The notes beneath the pieces are model-generated. The model did not search any database. It had not been told where the DNA came from and saw only the letters and a program-made list of their open reading frames with translations. A stretch of DNA of 64,000 nucleotides, taken from the NCBI GenBank assembly GCA_963931865.1, contig OZ007510.1, positions 13,416,471 through 13,480,470 on the forward strand, given 5' to 3'. The stretch is from Axinella damicornis. Lineage: Eukaryota > Porifera > Demospongiae > Axinellida > Axinellidae. This document shows positions 51,267-61,153 of this stretch, in pieces. Both the position numbers and the translations under genes were made by a program. Every line of letters begins with the position of its first letter. The stretch's first letter is position 1.

Positions 51267-51519
51267 TCAGAGAGTTCAGAGTCCAGCATTCCCTTCTGGT
51301 CGCAGATCCTGTCCAGTATAGCCTCATACCGCTGCTCCGCTGCCTCTTTCTCCCTCCGCGCATCATCCTCACCATCACCCTCCCACACTCCACCACCCTC
51401 CTTCACCAGCTCTTCCCAAGTACCATAGGCAGATTGGACGGCTTGAAGCTTGGGGTCCAAAGCCAGGCACTCCACCTCCAAGGGCTGTGGGATATGGCTC
51501 TGGCTCACCCCACAATGTT
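51267..51519 (-). CDS. Spectrin-repeat gene, exon in copy B
   Basis: Between attatgtag and gtaagtc. It reads GVSQSHIPQPLEVECLALD, then QSAYGTWEELVKE, an acidic linker, and AEQRYEAILDRICDQKGM. It ends with a split codon that the next exon (50688-50817) completes correctly, so the two exons are phase-consistent. The paralogous exon at 37074-37326 is nearly the same. Confidence 0.8.
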
Positions 51520-52580
51520 CTACATAATTATAGTTGAGATAAACGCGATAATTTTCAATGCTTTCTAGCGCCTATTCTACAACAGCTAGAAACATGGGAC
51601 AAAAAGCAGCAGCAAGATGGATCCCTTGTCTAAGGATTTACCAAGTCTGAAGGATACCAACAGAACAGAGACAGCACGTGCAGTAAGCGTTATTACATGG
51701 GGGGAGTGCTTCAAGCAATTGGGGTTACTTTCTACTGTTTACATGAGGCTCACAGATTGCAACAGAATCCACAGAATCATCCTACTCATGTCAATTCAAT
51801 CTGCTGTCTCACATAATTGCAGCTTGGTCAAGGTTTCCCTTGGGGTCATTTTGCCAATGATTCCTTTCAAGTTTTAATTATTAATAACCCCATTACAACT
51901 GTGGTTGAAGGTCTTCAAATGTTGCTAAGATAACCAAGGACAAAAACTACATAGGCCACAAAGGGCAGTTAGGCCAAAAGTTAACCTGCTTAGTACAGGA
52001 CACTATAAACAGTGGACCCGAGGACCCGGGACCGGGGACCCGAGACTGGCGACCGTGGACCCGGGGACCCTACAAGCCAATACTCACAGTTATATCATTC
52101 CAGGAGTATGCAAGTCAGCTTAGCACAAATTGGAAGATATTTTCAGTGTACAGCGTTATGCTCTAGCTTGTCTTCATCACTTTTCCACTTCAGAATATAA
52201 TCAGACATTCATTCTCTGCCCCTCCATTTGCTAAGTTGGGCGAATTTAGACTCTTGCTCACTACACAAGGCTACAAAAAGCACTTGACCTTTGTCATGTT
52301 TCTATACAGGGTTGCACAAAAGTTTGATGTTGCGCGCTGCGCAAATCTTTTAGGCCTTGCTTGTTGGGGGGTCTGGGGGCATGCCCCTAATTTCCACCCT
52401 CTGAGCTGCTTTCTTCAGAGGTATGTATACGTACATAGCTAGCTGTTGATAGATCACAGTGCATCTGTAACAACATGTCTTGTTACTAAATGATCGCTTC
52501 GGAAAGATCGTGGAACAAGGTTGGTGAGGGCCGTCGACATCCAGTTCTGACGGCCCTCTGCACTTTGAACGTTATTAATA

Positions 52581-52732
52581 TTAACCCATTGCACCCTGTA
52601 GCAGCCAAATGAGCCCGGAGGTTACCCATAAGCCCATAAGAATTTATATAGGGGGTTTAATATTAGACGCTAATACTTTGTACATGTTCTTCTGCTTCTT
52701 TAAGCTGTTTGCAGTAGTAGGTAATGTGTTAA
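52581..52732. mobile_element. Short TTAA-bounded insertion present only in copy B
   Basis: Bounded by ttaacccattgcaccctg on the left and gtaatgtgttaa on the right, absent from copy A near 38320. TTAA followed by CCCATTG resembles a piggyBac-like terminus. The copy-A site lacks a clean single TTAA, so insertion versus deletion is not settled. Confidence 0.45.
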
Positions 52733-52750
52733 GCAATAACTGTATGAATC

Positions 52751-52789
52751 TAGCCTGGTTCCCAGGATTATGGCCTGGGAATGAGGCTA
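52751..52789. mobile_element. Micro inverted-repeat element, 39 bp (copy B)
   Basis: Same element and same site as 38350-38388, with one or two substitutions. Flanks are gtatgaatc and gtattaatc. Confidence 0.65.
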
Positions 52790-52856
52790 AGTATTAATCA
52801 GGTTGTGCAAAGCTGATTTGCATACTCAAGGTAACTAGAGGTGTTCATAGAACACA

Positions 52857-53326
52857 TACCCCGCGCTGAACGTCAGGCCAGGATGCATGCAGTGCAGCTA
52901 CAATCGACGTGACATCTCTGCCGATGCGCGCGCAATGGCGAACAGGGCTGCTATCGCATAATATTATACTGTGTTCGTGTATGGCCATATCCAAGGTGTG
53001 GGAGTGACCGCTTACCGTATATACTATATTGTGAAGCTGGAGAGGTGGGGCCAAATGTTACGAATAATAGGAAATAGCGGTCATCTCCAAGCATGAAGTT
53101 TCCAAATGCACTGCGTGCCCTGTTCTTGAAGTCACGAACAGATGGAGCCAATGTTATGAATAGTTATGAAAAGTAGGAAATAGCCGAAATACAGCGAAAC
53201 GGAGCGCCTTGACTTCAGTCAGGTACACATAGATCAGTTTTTTTTGCTATTTGCTATTGTTTGACTCCATTTCGACGGTTTATGAGAGTTTATGAGAGTA
53301 GATTTCAATTTTTTTCGCGCGGGGTA
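52857..53326. mobile_element. Interspersed element with taccccgcgc termini, copy-B-specific
   Basis: A shortened relative of 42902-43510. The whole segment 52836-53328 is absent from copy A, where caaggtaac runs directly into aacataacc. ggtaac occurs at both limits (52830-52835 and 53323-53328). This suits an insertion with a 6-bp duplication or a deletion between the two hexamers. Confidence 0.6.
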
Positions 53327-53801
53327 ACAACATAACCATGAGCTTGGGCTTTTACATTAGCACAGATTGCTTGTACGTAGTTGCATTTCTGTCTCCTGTA
53401 ACAGCTGAAGATCCTTGGGTCCCCGGCCCGGGTCCACTGTATATAGTGTCCAGCTTAGTACACAGGTGCAAACTGCATTGGGGTGCTGCACCCCTAGGGA
53501 GATTTCCAACTTATTGTCACCATCCTAGGATCCTAGGATGGAAACACCCTTGGCACCATCCTATCACTACTAGGAACTTGGGGCCATCCTGAGACATGTA
53601 CCCCGATCAGAGTGCTAGGACTCGTGGCACCATCCTAGGACCCATCGTACATCGTGGGACCCTTGGCTCAATCCAAGGACACAGCTAGCTAGTCATTAGC
53701 TTCGACATCTGACCAGTCCGTTTTGAAGATGCATTAATTTTGTTGTAGGAGGGGTGCTCAAATTCTCTATCACACATGCACCCACACACCCACACCCACA
53801 A

Positions 53802-53844
<43 letters not shown>

Positions 53845-54012
53845 GTGACACACACACAGGTACAACACCTATTCATCAATGATAGTTTCAGACTCTTACA
53901 ATGAGCAAAAGCTGCTTCCCAGATACAAGCGAGCAAGTCTAGGGTCTTCCCTACTTTCAGCAACAGTAGCGTGCACATTCCTCTGATAAAATTCTGCGGG
54001 TCTGCACCTTAC

Positions 54013-54124
54013 GTTAGCTTCAGCTTGACAGCTTCTCTCGCAGCTCCTGGAACTGGTTGGCCTCGATGAGGGGTTTACCGTTCCATGTCCTTGCTGGTGC
54101 TACTGGGCTCACAGGTCATGGTGC
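54013..54124 (-). pseudogene. Possible spectrin-gene exon, disrupted (copy B)
   Basis: Counterpart of 39156-39268. One frame contains NGKPLIEANQFQELREKLSS followed by a stop. All frames have stops across the full interval bounded by ctcag and gtaagg. Confidence 0.25.
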
Positions 54125-54142
54125 CTGAGGGGATGAGTGAGT

Positions 54143-54205
<63 letters not shown>

Positions 54206-55189
54206 CGTGTGTGCGTGCATGTGTGCGTGCGTGTGTGATGGGAAAAAGACCAAAGAAGAGTTAGGGAGGTTGAGATTGGCACGAACTTCCAGATTCCGAG
54301 AATGTGCAGTGCAATCTCGAGATTACGCAAATTATTATATTGCGGGGAATTATGAACATAAAGTTAACGTAACCCCTCTGAGTGTGGGGTGAAGGAAAAC
54401 CTGCATTCTTTGCTACAGAAGAGCAGGACTGTAGACACCCAGGATGCCAGACAGCAAGCACAGGCTACCTGTACCACCTGTACACTAGCATAGCTGGACC
54501 ACAGGACAGTGTTATGTCTTTAGCACCGCAGTACGTCATCACAGTTAGATTCAACAGAATCTGATGACTGCTCACTTGTCAATGAGTTCCACGATCTGTT
54601 TCAAGTAGTAGTGGATACAGATTGCCCCCTCTCCTTATAGTCACCACTGGACAGGGAGGGGTTAGGGAGGGGAAGGGGGGACGGAGGGGGAGGAAGGGGG
54701 GAGGGGGAGGAGGAGGAGGAGGGAGGGAGGGGGGAGGAGGGAGGGAGAAGGAGGGAGAGAGGAGGGATGGAGCAAGGGAGGGGGAGGGAGGAGGAGGGAG
54801 GGGGAAGAGTGGAGGGCGGGAGAGAGGGAGGGGGAAGAGTGGAGGGCGGGAGAAGGGGGGGAGGGAGGAGGGGGGGAGAAGGAGGGAGGGAGCGAGGAAG
54901 GGGGAGGGAGGAGGAGGGAGGGGGAAGGGGGAGGGAGGTGAACAGAATGCCATTAATACTTGCTTTACGACATCCATGTATGTTGGCCACTAAGCAATCT
55001 GTCAGTATGTGAGCCAACAAGAGGTCCATGTGTCCATTACTGCTGTTCTAGTGCCCTAGAAATGTATATTATGCTGAAATCATATACTTTCCAGTATGCA
55101 TGTAGTATACGGAGCTACGCCAATACAGGCACACAGTCTAAGGTAGCACACTGGCATGGTGGTGTGAAGCTAACAGTCTTATGGTTTAC

Positions 55190-55299
55190 CTTCCCGGTGG
55201 ACTCGTGCTGATGTCCCAGTGTTGCAGCCTCCTTGCCTGCTGCCAGTGTGGCTAGTCTATGACCTGCAGCCTTGCTTTCGCACTCATACTGTACGTAGC
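55190..55299 (-). CDS. Candidate upstream exon of the spectrin-repeat gene (copy B)
   Basis: Between cctag and gtaaac. It reads YVQYECESKAAGHRLATLAA, then GKEAATLGHQHESTGK, open across the interval. It has the helical composition expected of the same gene but no diagnostic W. The connection to 51267-51519 was not traced exon by exon, because the intervening candidates near 54.0 and 54.6 kb are disrupted or ambiguous. Confidence 0.45.
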
Positions 55300-57410
55300 C
55301 TAGGAGGGTGAGGTGGGGGGAGGAGGTGTGGGGAGGGAGACACGTAGAAGGAAAGAAAAGAGGAGAGGGAGGAAGAAGAGAGAGACAAAAGGAGGCATTA
55401 AATCCTTTCTCCTCTGTCACGTACGCAGGCCTCCCTCACACACAGTCCCAGTACCGCATTCTCAGTCCGGTACCGAATCCGCCCTGAAATGGTCCCCCCC
55501 CCCCCCCCCCCCCCCCCCCCCGCCCCCAGTGTGCATGACTGAGACTAGCTGTGACAGTGAATGGGTGTGATTGAGACATTTCAACGCATGACAATTCGAT
55601 TCACAGTTTTGTCTTGCAAAACATTCTGAAATCTGATTGGTACTGCCAACACTGGCAGGAAAGCAACAGTTTGATAAGTTGCCAGGCTGCTTCTACTACA
55701 GTCTGGGGACAAGGCTAGTTTTACCCTGCTACACATGCGGTAACAATAATTGACAGTAAAAACTAAGAGGGGGGTTCACACAGCTCTACAGAACAATTTT
55801 ACAAGACATCAGTTCTTTAATTTAATATTCTGCCAATTGGGACAAGCCTGAGATAGCCCCACACAGACGTGAAAATGTAAACCATGTCTGTATGTCTGCA
55901 TACGTCGTCGTACTGCAAATAAAGGCTTAAGCAAATTACCAAAAATTCCTTGTGTTATGACAAATTTATACATGCACCTGGTCAACAACAAAAACCTAAA
56001 GGAGATATCTAGAAACACGAAACGTGAAGCTTAAACTTCTTGGATGGCTACAGGGATGTACACCACTCACGAGTCTATCTCTTCAATGGCTACAGCGATG
56101 GGCACTACCTCACGGCAACAATGACTGCAAAGAGTGAGACTTCTTCACTGATCTAGCTAGCTACAGGTTCACAGCTACACAGTTGCTCACTGCACCTAGC
56201 TACCTCTACTCTTCAATGGCTACAGTCATGGGAGCTATGCACTGCATGGAAAAGACAGCAAGAGTGCTTTCATCTGTTCATGCCGCATATGTGAGAATAT
56301 ATCCAAGGAACCAGTAGTCTACAGCACACTCCCCATTTCCATAGCAACAGCTACTGGACCATTAATTGCCTTAAGTTGACATAAGCACATGCATCCCATA
56401 GACTTGACCTTTGCCTAATCAGGTTCATCACACAGCACATCCCAATCTCAGCCCCATGTGCCCCACCCTCTCCAAGAAGTTGAAAGTGGAAGTTGTGTAC
56501 AAAGATACCATGGCAACTGTTGAGAACTAGACTGGAAACTAACCTGACCCACTGACCACCACACATGCATTCAGTGGTTCTGAGGTGCGATGGTCGTTTA
56601 CTGTAGGCAACAGCTAGAACTTTGAGAGAATGTTGAGCGAGAGCAGTGCTGCTTTCTCTACTCCCATGGGGCCTGGGAATGAGGCTATGATTGGCGGGTG
56701 AACACACCCACTCAAGTCAGGTACACAGGTGTGCCCTTGAATGACAGCTCCTCCAGTAAGCCCTGTGTTGTGGGAGCTACATAGTCTCAAACTCTGGTTC
56801 ATAATTCTGGAGCCATCTTGGTCATCCAAAAGGTCTACTTCTTGACCTTGATGGGAATTCGGTCTCTAAGGATTTACTTGGCTGGAGATAAACACCAGCT
56901 AGCTTAACACATGGATGGCAAGTACCGATTGTTGCCTCATTCCCAGGATATACACTCTGTTTGTCCTCTCCTTTACAGTGTGGGAACAGGGCTCATATAT
57001 GGACATTGGACACAGAGCTAGAATTCACTCCAGAGGACTTCGGCCCAGCATTTGCCCAGAAATCAAGGAGGGTTCAGCAAAATGATCTCAGCTCTATGGA
57101 GTGTTTTAGCACCAAAATTCAAATGCCGGTTTCCAAACTTGACGAGGTCGATCAGAAATGTTATGAGGTCGCTTAAAACAGTTAATGGGGTCACTCAAAG
57201 ATGTTATGAGGTTGCTCGGCTATATCAGGAGGTCGGTCAGCAATTCTATGAGAGCGCTATAATTTCAAAACCAGCCTAGCCAAGCCAGACTACTATAGTC
57301 AGAGCAAGCCTAGCCATGCACTGCTCCAAGTCACAGGGCCAGGCATGCGCATCCAATTGATGGTGGACAAGTTCGAAAGAGCAAGAAATCTGCTGCTCAG
57401 AGCGGTAGAC

Positions 57411-58069
57411 ACAGTTTGACCTTATGGATCTCACAGTGCCATCGAGCTGTGATCGACCGTCAGAGATTTGAAACTACCAAGCAATCCAAGCAGCTGACCG
57501 ACGATGGCACTAAAAATGCTCCATACACCTCATGCTATCGCTGATGAGACTCCCAATCAACTGCTCACGGCAGAAAAATTTACACTCGACTTTACCTATT
57601 GAAACCGAGTCGTGACCGATAATTCAGCAGTAAGCAGGCACAGCAGAATCAAGCAGGCACAGCAGAATCAAGCATGCACACCTACGAGCATTCCACATCG
57701 GTCAGATTGTGATGGCTAGGAACCTAAGACCTGATGCGCCATGGCTAACAGGTGTGGTGGCGGAGAGGCGCAGTCTGCTGATTTAACTCATGAAGGTAGG
57801 CAATGGCCAGCTAAGGAAACGCCAAGTGGACCATTTTGCGGATCTATGGCGATACACCCTCCATCCCACAAACTACTCCAACTCAAGAGTCTGATTGGAC
57901 CAGCCCAGAAAGTACACCCCCAATCGAATGAGCATGATACTCCAATTACCGGACCATCCATGCAGGAAATTGGATACGAACATTCAACATTACCATCAGC
58001 GGGAGTGTAGAGCTCTGGATCGATTAGAGTAAACCATTTATTTTTGAGTTGTTGATTATAAGTTCTTGC
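57411..58069 (+). other. Copy-B flank containing retroelement remnants
   Basis: Non-duplicated sequence after copy B. Includes a 19-bp unit repeated at about 57633-57670 (aagcaggcacagcagaatc) and the Gypsy remnant annotated separately. No host exon was recognised. Confidence 0.5.
57676..57893 (+). pseudogene. Gypsy-type LTR retrotransposon integrase C-terminal remnant
   Basis: One frame reads AHLRAFHIGQIVMARNLRPD, then PWLTGVVAERRSLLI and a stop. The adjacent frame continues with NGQLRKRQVDHFADLWRY. The order G.IVMARN-PWLTGVV-R..VDH is the conserved tail of Metaviridae (Ty3/Gypsy) integrases, after the catalytic core. The frame change at about 57775 and the lack of the core, reverse transcriptase or LTRs show it is a dead fragment. 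Confidence 0.65.
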
Positions 58070-58510
58070 TAGCCTCGTTCCAAGGCCTACCCCGTTTTTT
58101 TCTGTTCTTCGGTTTCCGTTGACAATAATACATGGATGCAGAAGGGCTGTGAAAAGCGTGGAAGGTCTGGTATCATTCATCACGTGAGTGACGTCAGGTG
58201 GACGTGGGGGGGGGGGGGGGGGGGGGGGGGGGGCATATAGTCGTTTCAGCACGTCCTGAAGGCTGTTCATCATCCAGTTGGCTCGGTTCGAATGCTCTGT
58301 GGCTAGTCAAGACTCTCAGACGATCTACACAACTTTGGCTGTTTAGACTTATTTGCGGTTGAGCCACACACCCCCTACGTCCACTTGACATAAAGCGTGT
58401 GATGAATACTACCAGGCCTTCCCCGTTTTTCGGCGCTCTTCCGCATCCGTGTATTCCTGTCAACGCAAACCGAAGAACAGAAAAACGGGGTAGGCCTGGG
58501 AACAAGGCTA
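58070..58510. mobile_element. MULE-like fold-back MITE, 441 bp, with 9-bp target duplication
   Basis: Ends are tagcctcgttccaaggccta and the inverse taggcctgggaacaaggcta. The inverted similarity goes on for about 45 bp (ccccgttttt-ctgttcttcggtt). A perfect 9-bp duplication agttcttgc flanks it (58061-58069 and 58511-58519). A 28-G run lies inside at 58206-58233. Nine-bp duplications are typical of Mutator-like elements. No transposase. Confidence 0.88.
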
Positions 58511-59029
58511 AGTTCTTGCATCATCTTTGATTGCATCACATCTTCTCTGGAACACGTTTTAGTTTTCTACTCTGTAGCTGTGGATGGGAATGTAACTAAG
58601 CTATTGTGTCCAGAATCCGTGACGTAAGCTGTGCTGCGGATCACATGCTAACACTCCCCAGGCCTTCTCCCCGCAGTTTTGCATACTGAAAGTGATCAAA
58701 AACTAGAGGCATAGATGGCCAGGGAACGAGGCTATGTGTGCTCTGGTCTCCCTCTGTAAAGTGAATTACATGTGGGCATGACTGTTTGTGATCTGGAGTC
58801 CACTGCCATTGAAGGTATAAGACACTACAGGAGGAGTGGCTTGGAAAGGACACAAGAGGGAGAGGAGGGGAGGGGTATTACTTGATAACAGCACCACCTG
58901 TGAGCACACATTGGAAACGCACCATGCAGATCTAGAAAGGGACATGATCTATTCCCTGAGTAGATTTAACACTGCCTGCAGCATACAGAACAAAAACATG
59001 TCCATCAGGTTTTAGGATTGTAAGTTTAC
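58511..59029. other. Spacer between the MITE and the methyltransferase relic
   Basis: Includes gccagggaacgaggcta at 58706-58722, a lone terminus of the same element family. No second methyltransferase exon was recognised on the minus strand. Confidence 0.4.
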
Positions 59030-59152
59030 CTGAGAAGATGTCATACTCTTCGTCAATGAGCTTGTAGGGACTCCTTGCTCTACAACCTTCGTCCTTAAGG
59101 CCTTAGCTAATCGGTAGAAGATATCACGTTCGTCTTTCGACATGCGGCACAT
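59030..59152 (-). pseudogene. FTSJ1/Trm7-like 2'-O-methyltransferase first exon, frameshifted
   Basis: From the ATG at 59152 the minus strand reads MCRMSKDERDIFYRLAKALR. It must then be read in another frame as GCRARSPYKLIDEEYDIFS before a donor (gtaaac). This matches the start of FTSJ1/Trm7 tRNA ribose methyltransferases, whose N-terminus runs SKDKRD-YYRLAKE-GWRARSA-KL--DEEF. The frame change near 59085 and a missing pair of residues after KL indicate a relic or a sequence error. The following SAM-binding exon (DLCAAPG) was not found. Confidence 0.65.
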
Positions 59153-59382
59153 TCTGTATGCAGTAGCCGGTATTGTCTCGTTCCCATACCCGGTAGTGGG
59201 ACTAGAACAAACTCTAAAACCTCGTCCCCAGACTCCATGGAGTCTACATGGGAACGAGGTTGGAATTTCATCATTCTGCTGACGTGGCAGTACCAGACTA
59301 ACTGCCTGCTGAAAAGCATTCGGGAGGCGTAGATCGTAGAAGGCCTGAGAAGTTAACTACATCGTCAGCAACAGGAGTGGCA

Positions 59383-59410
59383 ATGGCAGAGGACCTACCA
59401 GAGGATAGAG
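59383..59410 (+). CDS. Candidate first coding exon, plus strand
   Basis: ATG in context ggcaatgg opens MAEDLPEDR and is followed at once by a consensus donor (gtgagt). It lies about 230 bp from, and divergent to, the methyltransferase start, so the interval could be a shared promoter. Whether it belongs to the gene at 62 kb is unknown. Confidence 0.35.
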
Positions 59411-59494
59411 GTGAGTATTACGGGCACGCTCCTCGTTGGTTGTGGTCTGCGCGTGCACATTTTGCCAGGCACGCGACCATTACAGGGTTAGTGC

Positions 59495-59575
59495 AAAACC
59501 TGGACTCTGGACTCTGGACTTGACCGTGGACTGGACTCTGGACTGGATTTTGGACTGGATATCGGACTCAATCAT
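59495..59575. repeat. ctggact minisatellite
   Basis: Loose tandem copies of ctggact and close variants (period about 6-7). Confidence 0.8.
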
Positions 59576-59602
59576 TCATGGCCCAGAAGGCATACAGAAG
59601 AC

Positions 59603-59637
59603 CATAGATAATAGAGCGTAACGCTCTATTATCTATG
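59603..59637. mobile_element. 35-bp perfect hairpin inserted in an ORF
   Basis: Arms catagataatagagcg and cgctctattatctatg are perfect inverse repeats around taa. Direct repeats agaagac flank it (59596-59602 and 59638-59644; 8 bp, agaagacc, if the next c is counted). Removing one repeat plus the hairpin restores an open frame reading HGPEGIQKT then KLVHNKYNYKCLYPL. With it, the frame stops at the TAA in the loop. Confidence 0.65.
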
Positions 59638-59805
59638 AGAAGACCAAGCTGGTCCACAACAAATACAACTACAAATGTCTCTATCCACTCGTGGATCACA
59701 ATACAACCATCATTATAGCATTTGTGAGTCACCTCTAGTGGAAGACACTAACCAGAGGGATCATTATTATTATTATGGCCACAACAAAAAAAATGTGCTG
59801 TCTAA

Positions 59806-59970
59806 AATACGAAGACTTTACATGCATCTTGGTGGAGACTTTACATGCATCTTGGTGGAGGTTGGGGGCAAGTATGTATGTATGTTTGTATGCTAAAATG
59901 TGGCACATTTTGGAAATCAATTCTGGCACATTTTGGAAACCAATTCTGGCACATTTTGACTATCAATTAA
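59806..59970. repeat. Two short tandem repeats, unit about 23 bp each
   Basis: gactttacatgcatcttggt occurs twice in tandem at about 59814-59860. tggcacattttggaaatcaa occurs three times with variants at about 59901-59970. Confidence 0.85.
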
Positions 59971-60051
59971 ACCAGAAACACCACTCCTGTTCTGTAGGGT
60001 GACTGATGTGCCATTTCGGCCATCCATACGCACCATATGTAGAGGCAGCAC

Positions 60052-60083
60052 TAGCCTTGTTCCCAGGCCTGGGAACGAGACTA
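60052..60083. mobile_element. 32-bp terminal-repeat-only element with perfect 9-bp duplication
   Basis: The sequence is tagccttgttcccagg directly followed by cctgggaacgagacta: two termini of the 58070/60402 family with nothing between. aggcagcac flanks both sides (60043-60051 and 60084-60092). The TIRs match the longer elements' ends, and all three full cases share the 9-bp duplication size. Confidence 0.8.
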
Positions 60084-60401
60084 AGGCAGCACACCAGCCG
60101 AGATTATTTCTGTGTACTGTAGAAGACTTTACATGCATAATTATCACCTCATCAGTAAAAAAAAAAACTCTAGTGGTACCTCTGCTCATTTTGCATGTAT
60201 TATATTTGACTTTCGAGGTTGTCTCAACATCTGCTTCTAGGTCTTTGAACTTGGATTGTCTGGTGCTCTGTGCACTTCGAACCAATTAGGTATCCCTTGA
60301 GAGTATAGCTAATTGGCTATTCCTAATTTGTGGTTGAGGTTAAATTACTTGCATGTAAACACACTGAACATCACCCCCACTTCAAAGTTGTGAGAGTGAT
60401 G

Positions 60402-60984
60402 TAGCCTCTTCCCAGGCCTACCCCGTTTTTTCTGTTCTTCAGTTTCGGTAATACACGGATACGGAAGGGCGGCGAAAAACGCGGAAGTCCTGGTAAGATT
60501 CATCATGTGAGTGACGTCAGGTGAATGCAAGGGTGGACGTAGGAGGTGGCAGGGCCCGTAGTCGTTTCTGAAGGCTGTTCATTATCCGGTCGGCTCGGTT
60601 CGAACGCTGCGCGGCTAGTCGGGACTCGCACACGATCTACACAACATCTTGGGCGCTTTTTAAACTTATTTGCGGTTGGGCCACACCCGGCCCAACCGCA
60701 AATAAGTTTAATAAAAAGCACCCATGAAGTTGTGTAGATTGTCTGTGAGTCCCGACTAGCCGCGGAGCATTCGAACCAAGCCGACTGGATGATGAACAGC
60801 CTTCAGGATCTGCTGAAACGACTACGGGCCCGCCCCTCATAATTATGTCCACCCTTGTGTCCACCTGATGTCACTCACGTGATCAATCATACCAGGCCTT
60901 CCGTGTTTTTTGCCGCCCTTCCGCATCCGTTGTCGACGGAAATCAAAGAACAGAAAAAACAGGGTAGGCCTGGGAGGGAGGCTA
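60402..60984. mobile_element. Near-palindromic MULE-like fold-back element, 583 bp
   Basis: The left and right halves are inverted copies over almost the full length, meeting near 60690 (aaccgcaaataagttta and inverse). Ends are tagcctcttcccaggccta and taggcctgggagggaggcta. A perfect 9-bp duplication agagtgatg lies at 60393-60401 and 60985-60993. Same family as 58070-58510. Small ORFs within are not convincing. Confidence 0.88.
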
Positions 60985-61039
60985 AGAGTGATGCATGAAT
61001 GCAGACCAATAGGAGGTAGAGCTGGCTATGAGGAGGTTA

Positions 61040-61102
61040 ATTGGGGCGAGCCTGAGCGAGCCCCACACTAGCGTGACTTCATTGCGCAGAGCATGTGTAT
61101 GT

Positions 61103-61153
<51 letters not shown>

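Larger units (their letters stand above)
51072..57410. repeat. Segmental duplication, copy B
   Basis: This is the same-orientation counterpart of 36386-42532. Its left boundary in copy A is hidden by the gap. The exons 51267-51519 and 55190-55299 are in better condition here and connect in phase with 50688-50817, so copy B is the functional-looking version. The interior otherwise matches the description given for copy A, including the C run at 55494-55521 and the polypurine tract at 54653-54942. Confidence 0.92.

Noticed and set aside
51617..51877. Plus-strand ORF starting MDPLSKDLPSLKD
   Set aside because: It lies in an intron of the minus-strand gene. The copy-A counterpart (from about 37431) is cut short by a frame change, and no splice-supported continuation is visible.
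60594..60650. Pol III B-box in the fold-back element (ggttcgaac)
   Set aside because: No A box at the correct distance and no terminator. The motif appears in both inverted halves of a DNA transposon.
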